From NCBI GenBank assembly GCA_907164885.2, contig OU015492.1, positions 188,863,838-188,927,837 on the forward strand: DNA of 64,000 nucleotides, in the 5' to 3' direction. Numbering within the stretch: the stretch's first letter is position 1; every line of letters starts with the position of its first letter. Made by a program: the position numbers and the translations under genes. The stretch is from Dolomedes plantarius. Its lineage: Eukaryota > Arthropoda > Arachnida > Araneae > Dolomedidae. This document shows positions 12,060 to 25,680 of this stretch, in pieces. The notes below the pieces were generated by a model. It had not been told where the DNA came from and searched no databases. It worked only from the letters and a program-made list of their open reading frames with translations.

Positions 12060-13092
12060 AGAATATCCCCCCGTCTAAAATGGATTGGAGACGCGGCCGT
12101 CGACTCCAAGACACTCCAGATAGTGAGAACATGAAAATTAGTAGTTAGAATATTAGGTTGAAGCTGGCTCGAAAATCACAAATTTTTATGTTATAATATA
12201 CAATTGAAAATCATAATAGTAAGACATAATTTTAAAAAACAAATAGCTGGAGTAAAATAAAAATGGAATGGTACTCTTAAATGAAAACACTAGTAACAAC
12301 AGATGAAAAAACGTTCCACATACAAATACAAGTAAAAAATATTGTGCAGGTCTCAGTCCCTAACATGTATATCACAGTCTTTAAAAAGTTTTCAGAGTCC
12401 TGGATGGGTACAGTTCAACTAGTTGTTTAAAAAAATATTCTCAGTTTTAGTCGTTGAATAATGCTTAGTTTTTTGGAGATCTCCTGGGTTGTAGTCACTT
12501 CTTAGAAAAATAATTTATTATTGTTTCACAGTAGTTATTGACTTTTTCTTTACACAAAACACTTTCCATATTTTATTTTTATCATTGGTTTTCAGTTTTA
12601 ACTTTTGCTCTTGATCATGTAAACAAAAATAGTAAAAGTTCTTTCAGCAATTAGTAGAATAAATTTACCAAATGCTGTCAAAATTAATTTTCAACATCAA
12701 TACCAATTGTCTGGTATCCGATGTTGCAAAAATTCGAACAAAAAAACAAATTCCAACAATTGACAGAAACATTCAATTATTATGAAGCATAAAAAAATCA
12801 AGACAATACAAACATAAATTTGAGGTATGTGACCTGTCGTGAGTACATCTTCGTGAGCGTTTACCAAAGGGAAGGTGCTTCTAACCTGAAACTCAAGTTG
12901 AGCAAACTGCACAAAATGAAAAGGAGCAGGCTAGTTTCTCAAACATGAGAGGGAAAGGCAACTGTTCAAAGGGAACATTTGAATAGCGCGAAGAAACAGG
13001 GAGAACAATGAGTGGAAACCCCAGTATAAAAATCAGTAATATTTATTTAGTACATAGTATTTTTCCTATAAAATGTAGTAAGCTTCAAAAAG

Positions 13093-13097
<5 letters not shown>
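12060..13097. other. AT-rich stretch, nothing recognised
   Basis: No supported gene or repeat. The short frame at 12697-12912 has no family resemblance. Confidence 0.5.

Positions 13098-13140
<43 letters not shown>
13098..13140. repeat. (TA)n(TG)n microsatellite
   Basis: Short TA run followed by a TG run. Confidence 0.9.
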
Positions 13141-13822
13141 AGTTTCACTTACACGCACGGGGTTTCTTCAAAATTAACTAGGATGGCGATAGGACATGAA
13201 TGCTAAATTAGAAACATTAAGGAGAGCTGAATAATTTACAAATTGGTGACTTATATGATCATTTCACTACTTAAATTAAAAATTTTTTCCGATTTTTAAT
13301 TTTCTCCTGAAATATTTCGTAATTATCATCATGTTCGACATTTATTTTGGCAGTGTTCATTTTGCTTTTACTTTTAAAATACTAGAAAATTACAAAAATA
13401 ATATAATAACTGACTCGCTTAACATCACTTTTGAAATATAAAATACAGTACTTTAGTTAAGGTAAACATTTTAAAGCGCAAAACACTCGTATGTTGATCT
13501 TCTTGCTGAACTTTAGCTTTTTTAAATTTTCCAAGATTCCACTGCGCAGCGTTCGGCATACACAGGGAATTAATTTAATTATCTTGAATATAAATTTGTT
13601 GACGATGAACGAGCACAAATAAAAACTGGAGGCACTTCTTGGCTATTTGGAGTTGAATACGGATGTATCTGGACTGGTAATTTTCTTCTTTCAAGATGGT
13701 GCATTCAGGAACACATGCGGGAATCGAAAGCGAAAGTCCTATAGAACAAAGACCTCTTCACTTGCTCATGTTGCAGTCGTAATTTTCGTTCTATTTCTTA
13801 AAAGTTCAAGATCCTGTCGACT
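13141..13822. other. nothing recognised
   Basis: AT-rich; no supported feature. Confidence 0.5.
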
Positions 13823-14123
13823 GAGATGTCCCGAATAGTCATCTCATGAAGAAAGCATACATCATGGCCGAAATAATGAAAGTTGGAATCATGAAGAAAA
13901 TAATTTATTTCACAAGAACAGCGACATGACATGTTATTCGCATCGAGCCAGCCCACCGTCTGAGTAGCACGTGATCTAGAATTAGGTCAAAGAGAAGTTG
14001 CCAGGAAATGACGGAAAGGGTTAGTATTGGCAAAGCGGAGCATCTCGCCAAGGCGTAGGAAAGGTTACCAGATGAGAAAGAAAGTTCAGAAAGGGCGATT
14101 AAAGGTTATTAATAATATTATCA
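13823..14123. repeat. 300-bp dispersed repeat, copy 2
   Basis: Second copy of the repeat at 11756. It ends directly at a TG/GA microsatellite that borders the mariner at 14172. Confidence 0.85.
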
Positions 14124-14124
14124 T

Positions 14125-14133
14125 ATATATGTG

Positions 14134-14170
<37 letters not shown>

Positions 14171-14171
14171 A
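14125..14171. repeat. (TG)n(GA)n microsatellite
   Basis: TG then GA runs that merge into the left end of the mariner, so the exact boundary is uncertain. Confidence 0.9.
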
Positions 14172-14240
14172 GAGATTGGACCTTTAATAATAGCAACTAT
14201 TTATTTACAAAGTATACAGAAGAGTACAGGGGGGAATGGT

Positions 14241-15235
14241 TTAGAGTCCTTCAGAGTAGTAACCAGCGTTGCCTAGCACACGTTGCCAGCGTTCTGGAAG
14301 CTGCAGGATACCTTTGGCAGCGCCTGTCCTCTTGATCCTGCGAACGGAGCGGTCTAAAGCTTGCTGAATCTCTGGAACGGTATAGAAGCGAATGCCACGG
14401 AGCGGTTCCTTCACCTTGGTGATGAAATCAAAGTCATAGGGACTAAAGTCCGGGGAATATTGAGAATCGTAGAGCACTTCCCAGCCACAGAGAACAAACC
14501 CATCAGTCACAGTTTACGATGTATGCGTACGAGCATAGTCGTGCAAAATGATGGGTGTGTTCAGCAGAATGTGTCGCTGTTTCTTCCTCAATGCTGGTCG
14601 TAGGTTGTGTTCCAGGAACGAACAATAGTCTGCTCTGAGGGTACCGCATGTGTTAAGATAACACCTTGACAGCCATACACGAGAATCACCGTAGCTCTCA
14701 GGTTGGTGTGGGTCTCAGAAACAAGTGATATCTGTGGGGACCTGTGATGGCGCCATTCATCCCATTGCCGTTTCATTTTTAGTTCATACGACGTCACCCA
14801 TGTCTCATCCAGCGTAATGATACACCCCAGGAAAGTGTTTCCTCCGCACTCATATCGCTGCAAATGGGTTCGCGATGCGTCTTATCATAGTCATTTCTGC
14901 ATTTCCGTCAGATAGTGAGAAACCCACCTTGACACAATTTTTCGTATGCCAAGTCATTGTTTCAGAATCTAGAGGATAGTCGTATGCTCCAATCCTGTCT
15001 ATATGGCCAACTCACGAACCGTTTGGTTCCGATCCATTTACAGTAACGTAGACATAGTCTGCACTGTTTCTTCATTTAAAAATGGCCGACCCGGTCGTAC
15101 CATGTCTAACACACTTTGGCGTCCATCGTTGAAGGCATGGACCCAGTGCGTGAGATCATTTAGTAGAGTAATGCGGAATCCCTACACGCCTCACGAAGAA
15201 GTTGAAAACACTGGCTTGCTGTAAGTCCTCTGGCA
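14241..15235 (-). pseudogene. mariner transposase pseudogene
   Basis: The pieces in order on the minus strand start with an N-terminal stretch TASQCFQLLREACRDSAL. Next come FNDGRQSVLD and RPGRPFLNEETV of the paired-like domain. Then FLGCIITLDETWVTSYELKM carries the first catalytic D, and PIILHDYART the second. The C-terminal part runs from GWEVLYDSQYSPDFSPYDFD, with the third D, to LPERWQRVLGNAGYYSEGL and a stop. The length fits a ~345-residue mariner. It is broken by several stops in the N-terminal half, a frame change near 14638 and a stop after HTS near 14511. The catalytic triad is still readable, so inactivation came from frame damage. Confidence 0.85.
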
Positions 15236-15484
15236 CATTTCATTGTTGAATCATGTTCGTGGATCCTGCTTCGAAAGCATCCTTCAAGCTGTACGGTACA
15301 ACGAATTATTTCATACAATAAACCGGCAACTAAAACATGGCTATGTGTGTCCTGCCACTGAGCAGACGTGGGACGTTTGTGGGGAGAGCCCATTCGCTCT
15401 GAGGTAGGGCAGGTGTGAGACGTACGTGTGGTGTGCTTTCCTGGGTTCCGCTGTGTGGCGTCTCTACAACAGTGTTGCCACAAT

Positions 15485-16141
15485 TAGGGTTGCCAACTGT
15501 CCCGGATTCGCCGGGATTATCCCGGAATTCGAATAGCTGTCCCTGATCCTGGATGAATCCCAAATTGTCCCGGAATGTAGCGGAAACTATTCCATTTTTT
15601 TAATTGAAATTGACATCGTGTAAATCTGTTGAACGTTCTGACGTTGTAGTAATCCGACAGGTAGCGTGAACGTCACAGACTAAAATTAAAATTTCCGCGA
15701 TATTTATTTACAAGATCAATTTATATAGAGATTAGGAAGTACACGGTGATGGCACAGATGGTGATTGCAATAACAAACTATGGGCAGAGTATTTCAAAAA
15801 GCATGAAAAATCCGTCGAGCTGATGAAAATTGTGTCTTTCATTTTGTCCATCCCTGCGAGTAATGCTTACCCAGTGAGAGTATTTAGTCACATAAACAGT
15901 GTGTGGACGAAGGCCAGGAATAGCATGAATATCGACTTAGAGAAGGCTGAATTGCAAATACGACTTAATAGTGAATCGTGTACAGAATTTGAGAAACATT
16001 TTAAATACGGACTCACTTGGGAAAGAATTGGTGATTGCGACAAAATGTGAGAGAAAATATTATTGGAAAACCCCTTAAAAGTATAACGTTAAATTTGTTA
16101 TTTTAAGATTTAAAATTTTTTTAATTATTACTATTATTATG

Positions 16142-16201
<60 letters not shown>

Positions 16202-16378
16202 TTCTATAATAGTCAAAATAGAAAATATAAAAACTAATTTTAAAAAAACTGTATTTCAAGTTTTTCATACATAAAAAGTTTCCTCAGGAATCTAAGTAAT
16301 GTCTGACTGATAATGATGATGATTTTCAGTTTTGAGCTATTTGTCCCGGAATCGTCAGTGAAAAAGTTGGCAACCCTA
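15485..16378 (+). mobile_element. hAT element with 8-bp target duplication
   Basis: 894 bp bounded by TAGGGTTGCCAACT and its exact inverse, flanked by GCCACAAT (15477-15484) and GGCACAAT (16379-16386). This is an 8-bp duplication with one mismatch, as expected for the hAT superfamily. A CCCGGA / TCCGGG motif also recurs near both ends. A TA microsatellite (16143-16196) lies inside. Confidence 0.85.
15757..16075 (+). pseudogene. hAT transposase C-terminal dimerisation domain remnant
   Basis: The frame reads KLWAEYFKKHEKSVELMKIV, FILSIPASNAYPVRVFSHIN, then VWTKARNSMNIDLEKAELQI. These are signatures of the hAT C-terminal dimerisation domain (hATC): the SIP.SNA..RVFS block and the KAELQI helix. 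The upstream catalytic and BED-finger parts are absent, so this is an internally deleted copy that keeps only the 3' end of the gene. The open stretch continues a few codons past the domain and then stops. It depends on a relative elsewhere for any mobility and is probably fossil. Confidence 0.8.
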
Positions 16379-16401
16379 GGCACAATTAAAGTTCCATCCC
16401 T

Positions 16402-16405
<4 letters not shown>

Positions 16406-16469
<64 letters not shown>
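16406..16469. repeat. (TA)n microsatellite
   Basis: Pure TA run at the right end of the mariner. Confidence 0.95.
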
Positions 16470-16474
<5 letters not shown>

Positions 16475-17737
16475 TTCCTCTCGCAGACACTTGAAACGAT
16501 ATTCGGAAACAGTCGAATGGGCATTTACAACTAGCGGTGGTTTCTTAGGCTAAAAAGTCTTATTTGGCAATTATTTTTAAAAGTTTTATCAGATCCATTA
16601 TTCCCATTAACTCATGGGAATCGTACGTTTAAAAACTTGTACACATTCTAGTTATTTAATTGGCTAACTTAATATAAGGACTTTAAAAGATCCGGAGATG
16701 TTTACATATTTACAAAGAACAGAGAGAATGAATAGAAGCGTCCGGTTCAATGCATATCCAATACTCTAAGTGACACGAAATTCAACCTTCACACCAGATC
16801 AAAGGAAAATTAGTCTCGTTTCTACTTGTTATCATCTATGGGGCAATATGCCAAGAGTCAGCTTGGCACCATATAGAAAAACCGAAGTAGTTATATGAGG
16901 GAATTAATACTGATGGAGCGTTGCTATTATATATATGTGTATGTATGTATATGTCTAATTGATTGACCAGTTAATTAACCTCAACCATTTCAAGTCTTAT
17001 GGTTTCAAAAAAATAATTATAGTCATGAAAATCTCTAAATTAAGAATGTTTTTAACTAAATCCTTAATACAAATATTAGATTTTATTAAAATTTCAACAT
17101 CACACGAGAGTTTGCAAATTTAAAGCAAAAATTTAAACCAAATTCACGGAACAAAGCTATCGCACGTCGAAGAACTTTTTTCCATATCAACAGCTTTTGT
17201 AGCACCCTCACGTATAAAAGCGAAAGTTTCCAATACCGAAAACTTTCCCTTCTTTTCTAAAATTTCTTTCCAGCGTTTTAGCTATTACCATGAAAGAGGC
17301 ATTGAAAAGTACTCTCCATACAACTATACTGAAAAGAAAGCTTTTATTTATGTCAATATTCAAGAGTCTGAAGTTAGGAATAGTAAAAAGGAAACCTGAT
17401 TGATTATTCGTTTGGTATAATTCTCACATTTTTGCGTTGAATATTGAATAGAAAAGTGTTTTTTTATGCTCCTTCTAATATATTACTCAATATTTCACTT
17501 TTCTTCAAGATCTTGAAGTTGTATTTTGTACTATGATTAATTCGTCAATTCTTGTATTTTTAAAGTATTCCTTTTGTAAAAAATATTTGATGACGAAATG
17601 CTTGCAAATGATGTGGATGTAAAAAGTAATATTGTGGATAAGGCAGGGAAATGATCTTCCAATTTTATTTTTAGCGTTCTTTATATGCAATTTCTTTAAA
17701 CTCTGCTTATTTCATAAATTGAAAATAAATAAATAAT

Positions 17738-17738
<1 letters not shown>
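16470..17738. other. AT-rich stretch, nothing recognised
   Basis: No coding frame, inverted repeat or RNA gene that I can support. Confidence 0.5.

Positions 17739-17740
<2 letters not shown>

Positions 17741-17819
<79 letters not shown>
17741..17819. repeat. (TA)n microsatellite, left half
   Basis: TA run into which the Tc1 element inserted; it continues at 19234. Confidence 0.95.
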
Positions 17820-19520
<1,701 letters not shown>

Positions 19521-20203
19521 TGTATGCCTAAGGATTTTTGAAAATCATTCTAATTCTTATATTATCATATTGTACATACTGTGCATCATGTTTACCTTAA
19601 GTAATTATACAAATGCAATGAATATCAATTTCTCCCTTTCATACCGAATCGGAGCGTTTAAGTCCTCGCGTTGAAAAAGATGACTGTTAAAATAAAATTT
19701 TTTAAAATTACAACGTGATTATTACTTTTTCTATTCTTTATTAGTTAAATCTTAAATTACCTGTAAAATATTTAAAAGTATACAATCAACTCAGCCTTGG
19801 CCTAAAATCACGAAGTGATCTTGCGAGGAGGCTTAGGTCACTGAAACATTGAAAAATATCAAGTAAAACATCATTCTAGATCATTGCTGTTAAATGCTCC
19901 TAATTCCCCGTTCACATATATTACTAACGACTTTTAGAGAATCCCCTATCTGATAAATACTTTGAACTGATGACAACGTTTTGAGTACAAAATTTAGTGG
20001 AGACAGTATTAGGATAATTTCCGTACTTGTTTGATTTATTGCTCCCATTTCTAGTTTGGTTCTTTATATTACCTTTTTATATTTCCACATTTAATGTTTT
20101 ACTAAGCAAGAATAATTAGACAGTGATAATCGTCTCATATCCTGTATAAATAGTTTTGAGCATTTTTGTGCTGTTCCGTATGAATGTTTGAATGTGGATG
20201 TGC
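19521..20203. other. nothing recognised
   Basis: AT-rich; no supported feature. Confidence 0.5.
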
Positions 20204-20334
20204 ATGTAGATCAGGGGTCGGCAACGCGGTGTCTGCGAGACGATTTAAAGTTCCAGCCGTTCAAATATCTAAATTTTAGTTAATCGAACACCAAACGCTC
20301 GTAGTTGTAATGAGTAATTTTAATAAAAAATTAA

Positions 20335-21075
20335 GGCGACAATGGCCCATGAAAAACTTTTTTTTATTGATTAACCAATTGCTATGAAATTTTGTATACT
20401 TATACAGTGTTGTTTAGAGATGGAAATTCTAAATTTAAAAAAAAAAATCAGAATGTAATTAGCTAAGATATTAATTAAAATCAGTTTGTAAATTACTCTA
20501 TTTAAAAATGCTCCATGCGCATTAATTTTTGTCTCAGATATCTAATTTTCTCTCTTGAGCTAGCTTTATATAGTTATAATAAAAGTTAGTAGCAATATTT
20601 GATTTACAGACCTATTTATAAAAACTAGAAAAGAAATCGCTAAAAATAGGTCATTTTATACAAAATTTTATGAAAAAAAAAATTTTTATTATAAAAATTT
20701 TTTTATTGTAAAAATTTTAAGTTGTTTTAAAATTGTATAATGAATTGATTACTAAGTAAGTTTTATTCTAACATATACAAATAATCATTTTATGAAATTT
20801 TATGAAAATTCAAGAAAAATTATGATGCATGGAACATTTTGAACTTACCGAAACGACACGAAAACTTGTTTTGAGAAAATGGCATTTCAAGTTTTAATTT
20901 GACTAACATTTCCATTGTTTACGTTTGAAAAAAATATTTATATCTTGGTTAATAATGATCGGATCAACATACCTTTTTTTTAATTTAAAGCTGATGAGCT
21001 GCAGAATCATTTTCTGAAAGAAAAAAAAATCGTTTTGGGGACATATTTTTGTCAATCTGAAGGTCCATTGTCGCC
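20335..21075. mobile_element. TTAA-flanked MITE, copy 1
   Basis: 741 bp between TTAA (20331-20334) and TTAA (21076-21079). Its ends are GGCGACAATGG and the inverse CCATTGTCGCC. It is inserted in the hAT at 20212. It has no coding capacity. Confidence 0.8.
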
Positions 21076-21224
21076 TTAAAAATCGTAAAACCGTAAAAAT
21101 TAAAAACTGAGCAGCCTACTGTCTCGACAGTGTCGCTCCCCCCTCGCTGTGAGTCAGTTTGCTTTTCCTGCTATGAAATTGAACTGTCGATATATGCTTG
21201 TAAATTTTTGTGTTGCATTAGGAA

Positions 21225-21355
21225 ATATTTAAAAGTCAAAGTACCGATCAATCCTCACTGACACTCATTTGGACCAATGACTGATAACTGGGAATTCAAC
21301 TTATGTTTCACATTACAACGAGTTGGCCTCAGATCTGCAATGTCAAATATCACAT
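21225..21355 (+). pseudogene. hAT transposase C-terminal remnant
   Basis: The frame gives KYRSILTDTHLDQ and, past a stop, SHYNELASDLQCQIS. This resembles the extreme C-terminus of Charlie-type transposases and their domesticated relatives such as GTF2IRD2/ZBED-like proteins. Only about 40 residues remain. Confidence 0.55.
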
Positions 21356-21753
21356 TAATTATAAATTTTGAAATTGTTTTGTTTAAATAAAATTTGAATT
21401 TATGCATTAAAAATTTATGTCGCCATGATATTATTAAATATTTATGTAATAATATTATGCAATAATATCATGATATTATTAAATATTTATGTAATATTTA
21501 ATAATATCATGTTTAAATATTACTCCTCCCCCTCCTTTTCATCCAGCGGTGCCCGTTGAAGTCCCCCATTTCTAAAATAAGCCCTTCTAGTAAAAAAGTT
21601 GCCGACCCCTGATGTAGATCATACATATAAAATGTGCAAAATCCTCGCTTTTAATATGTTTCTTACTGAATAATTAAAAGTACTAACTGTAACATTCTTG
21701 ATTGTATGCAGTCGAAAATAGTGTTTTAGTTTCATAAAAGCATTGAAACCTTA

Positions 21754-22511
21754 TGGTGACTGCCTACGTTCGGAGTCAGTTTAAAAAAAAAAAAAAAAAA
21801 TTTTAAGGATTTTTTGGTCTTAATATGCTGGTAAAAATATGGTGGTAAAATAGCACTTAAAAATTAAGAAAAGGTACAATAACTTACCTGTAAGTAGTAT
21901 ACTTTTTTATAAATTGGTCAATTTGAAGCAATTTTTAAGGAAATTTAGCTAAAACGCCTATCACTCTGCACAAAATCCTAATGCTACTATTTCAATTTTC
22001 TTCTCACTCATGATACATAGGACAGTTATCTTCAAAATTACCTACAATATAAAAGAAATTTTAAATGCAAAAATAATAGACGCAATTTTTTGTACCAATA
22101 TGAAAAATTTTCCCGATTTGTCATTCATTTCCTTATAAAAACAGCTCCAAATAAAAAATCTATTCATTATACACCAATTATTGTGCGTCATTTCATTAAC
22201 AATAGCATCTAAAACATTTCATGAAAATTTTATCAAATTGCACACAATATTATGTGAGATCTCTTGATAACCGTAGAGATTTGTGCTAAAAAACATAATT
22301 ATGAGAAAAACGCAATTAAAGTTGTTTGTCACTTCAATTTTGAAACATAAGATGTTTTTATAAAATTGCTATAACTCTGCTTCAAATTGATGTAGAATGA
22401 AAAATCAAAACAGTTTTGAAAAGAGGAAAGATTGAATTACACGATTCTTGCAAAAAATGAAATTGACCAAAATAGTCAAAAAATGGCATTTATCAACGTA
22501 GGCAGTCACCA
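21754..22511. mobile_element. MITE with TA target
   Basis: 758 bp with exact 17-bp terminal inverted repeats (TGGTGACTGCCTACGTT) next to TA on both sides (TTA on the left, TAA on the right). The interior is AT-rich and noncoding. The superfamily is undecided: TA fits Tc1/mariner, while TWA would fit Harbinger. Confidence 0.8.
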
Positions 22512-22519
22512 TAACATCA

Positions 22520-23160
22520 GAATTCAGGATCATATATTTATCTTTTTCTAAATAGCTCTTCTCCTGAGAAAAACATTTTTGCCAAAATTTTACGAATTAC
22601 ACGAAACACGTTTTAAGAGCAACAGAATATCACTCTTTTTTTTATAAGTTCACTTTCCATTTAGTCCAAATGAGATTCCGAACCTTGTATTGCCATTGTA
22701 AACAGGAGTCGCATTCCTCTTCCCGAAGTCATCTATAGATCTTGTCAAGTTGTTCCAGCCAGGGGCATAGTAAAAAATTTTAAGAAAAACCTCTCTTTAT
22801 GTTATTTTTAAATACGTATGCGCGGGAAATTTTGTACAGCGAAAAGTAACCACCGTTGGCTATGATCGTGAATCAAATCCACACCTTTGGCTTTAGGAAT
22901 CATCCTCTTACCCGGAGCTATCCAAATTTCCTAAAGAAGTCTCATTTTGTGAAAATAATTCCTCCCATTTTCTTACATCTTCTTTTGTTCAGCCATCGCA
23001 GGTGTTGTCATTTTGCATCAACAATGCAGTATATTTCCTCGTATGTTCATTTTTATGTTTGCAAAGACACCTTTTTTTGTCTAAAACGACAGCGTTAGGA
23101 CTATATCGCTGTCCAGGAAGTCTGAGAATATCTCATATTGTGAACACCATTACACCCAAT
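22520..23160. other. nothing recognised
   Basis: The short frames at 22856-23211 resemble no family I know. Confidence 0.5.
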
Positions 23161-23165
23161 GTTAA

Positions 23166-23190
23166 TCTATATATACAAGACAGTTCCGTC

Positions 23191-23221
<31 letters not shown>

Positions 23222-23902
23222 GACATATAACGCACCGACCAAACCGCTGGACCTAAATGGCTGAAATTTTGTATGGAGATTTTTCTTGTAGTGTATGAGG
23301 GCACTAACAGAGATTTTTGAAAAATTCTTCTTAGATTATTTAAAAATTAAATTTTTAAACTGCTTTTGTAACATTCTTTAAAGTTTGCATTTGAAATAAT
23401 AATCTGAGGGTTATAAAATTCCTATCAACAGAATAATCATAAAAATTCCTTTAAAATGAAATCTTTTTCGAATCTTTACCTCCATTTTCTGATTTTTGGT
23501 GAATTTTTAAAGATTCATTTTTAGAATTTAATTTATTAAATGCTGATCACGTGTTTTTTTCTTTTGTGATACTTCAAATTAATTTTGCGTCACGTGCATA
23601 ACAACGAAATAAAGTGATAAAAAATTACGGTAAAAGATAAAATTTGACCACTATACTAATTGAGATGGAAGTTTTTTAAGAATTTGATTCAAATTAGAAG
23701 GTTTTGTGGATATTAAACATACAAATTAATTGCATACATTGACCGTTGTATTTTATTTGAATATTTTCTTCTACATTATTTTGTCTATAAAAATATTTGT
23801 TACGATTTATTTATAAGCATACATTTTTTTTCATTAATTGCAGACATTGGCGTTGTATTTAATTTGAATGTACTCCGTAGCGAAGCACGGGTATTCAGCT
23901 AG
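23166..23902 (+). mobile_element. non-autonomous Helitron
   Basis: The 5' end is TCTATATATACAAGACAG preceded by A. The 3' end is CTAG followed by T, with a hairpin CCGTAGCGAAGCACGG (23875-23890) about 8 bases upstream. These are the Helitron hallmarks: insertion between A and T, 5'-TC, 3' hairpin and CTRR. A (GACT)n run lies at 23196-23223. There is no Rep/helicase sequence. Confidence 0.85.
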
Positions 23903-24259
23903 TGGTAAATACTCTTCTTTGGCATTTTTTGAATTATCAGAATTACTACATTTCCCTGTCAAGTTTGAGCCTCATTTGGCCAAGATCACAACCATTAAAC
24001 ATCGCGCGCCTTCGATTCAGTACTTTCTTGAACACTTTCTGTGGCTAAGTAACAGTATGTTTCCTCTTACATTATGCAAGAAGTATACACCGATCGTGGC
24101 TTCATTAGTCATACTTAAAACGACAGTAAACAGCATTTGTATTTGTAACAAATACGTAAAATAAGTCAATTGTGATCTCGAGACGTTACCAGTAGACTCC
24201 AAGTTAAATATTTAAAGATTGTGCTGAATAAATGAATGTTTAATTATTTGTGTAATATT
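23903..24259. other. nothing recognised
   Basis: A 98-codon frame at 23868-24164 starts inside the Helitron and resembles no known protein. Confidence 0.45.
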
Positions 24260-24263
24260 TTAA

Positions 24264-25676
24264 GGGGCTCTAGGACACAAAATTGTTCGGATTTTTGAAA
24301 AAATTTTATTGCATTAAAAGTTTTTTTGTTCTTTTACGCTTAAGGGGACAGTGGGCTTTCAAAATTGCGAAATTTGTCCAAAAATTCAAATTTTTTTTAT
24401 TTTATTCAATTGTGAAACTACGGACGAGTAGGAATGAGCTGCAAAAAGAATTTTTAATTTCTGTGATTACTTTCCTAGTTATAGGCATTTGTATTTAATT
24501 TAGATATTATGTGGTTACTAATAGCAATAACTTTAAATGTAGTTTTCTCACAATAAAAATTTTTATGTCATACGAATATTCAAACTGCTCCAGGCCCAAT
24601 TCTAATTATCGTATTGCTTTGTTTTACATACTTACCACTATATCAAATAAATCTTATTGAAAAAAATTATGCTTCGTAGCTCAGAATTTTTAAATTTTGT
24701 ACCTGAAAAGATGATTTATAGGTATTTTGTGGAATAAAAAGGGTGTTTTCAATATTATTATTTTTTTCTCTTTATATTTTTAATGAATGCTTAAAATAAG
24801 CCATAAGCTTCATTGTTAGTTCTATAAAGTATCCTGTAAATAAAAATTGCCATATTATATGCAAAAGAAATGAGCATGGAACATTTTTAATTAGGTCATT
24901 TTTTGATATAATTAATAATTCCTAATTCATAATTTATTAATATTTCATCTTTAAATTTTAATCACTTTTACATATCTATGGTACTAATCACATATTCAAA
25001 TTTCAAACAAATCCATTCAAAACAAAAAAAGTTAGGTTTGAAGGTCCACTGTCCCCTTAAAATGACGTTTAAATCATGTTTCTATCTTAATTAGAACAGG
25101 ATAAATTATTATTTTTTTGCAACATTCTAATAGTAGCCAATTGTTGTTTAAACCTGCAAGTTCGTTTTTCTTCATGATGGGTTATATCCCCATTTCTCGT
25201 CTTTAAATTGTTTATAAGTCAAGAACCGTTGAAGATAAATGGTTGAAACTTGGAACATGTCTTTTTCAACTATTTTACTTTAATTTTGTTTCAGAAAATT
25301 TAAAAAAAATATTTACTTTTGAAAATATGATTTTTTTAAAATAAGTTACATAATTTTTTGTGTAATTTTTAATCTAATTATTTTCAATTTCTTTAAAAAT
25401 TAATATTTCAAAAAATTCTGAATCAAAATTAAAACTTATATATTTCTGTTTAATTAAATGAAAAAATTTTGAAATTCGACAAATAATATTTCGAGTTATA
25501 AAGATTTTAAATTACCCCACTTTAATTAAAAATTTTAAATTTCAAAATTTTCAAAAACTTTTTGAGAAATTTTGGGATGTGAGTTTGTTTACAAATTATA
25601 TGGTTGATCACCTCAAAAAAATTAAAAATTTTAACTCAATAAATAAAAATAAATTTCAAATGTGTCCCGGACCCCC
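24264..25676. mobile_element. TTAA-flanked MITE, copy 2, with copy 3 inside
   Basis: TTAA at 24260-24263 and 25677-25680. The ends are GGGGCTCTAGGACACA and, inverted, GGGGGTCCGGGACACA. Removing the nested copy leaves about 696 bp, the same size as its relatives. Confidence 0.75.
24344..25056. mobile_element. TTAA-flanked MITE, copy 3 (nested)
   Basis: 713 bp between TTAA 24340-24343 and 25057-25060. The ends are GGGGACAGTGG and the exact inverse, followed by (A/T)CTTTCAAA-type subterminal sequence. It lies wholly inside copy 2. Confidence 0.85.
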
Positions 25677-25680
25677 TTAA

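Larger units (their letters stand above)
14172..16403 (-). mobile_element. mariner element, interrupted by a hAT insertion
   Basis: The terminal repeats match: GGACCTTTAATAATAGCAAC near 14178 on the plus strand, and GGAACTTTAATTGTGGCAAC read on the minus strand near 16392. The right end abuts a TA array. The transposase pseudogene runs leftward. A hAT element (15485-16378) sits just inside the right terminal repeat, in the 5' untranslated part. Without it the mariner would be about 1.33 kb, the usual size. Confidence 0.75.
20212..21611 (+). mobile_element. hAT (Charlie-like) element, host of a nested MITE
   Basis: Ends CAGGGGTCGGCAAC and the exact inverse GTTGCCGACCCCTG, flanked by a perfect 8-bp duplication ATGTAGAT (20204-20211 and 21612-21619). 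The terminus is close to that of Charlie-type hATs. It is 1400 bp, of which about 745 bp is the MITE at 20335-21075. Confidence 0.9.
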
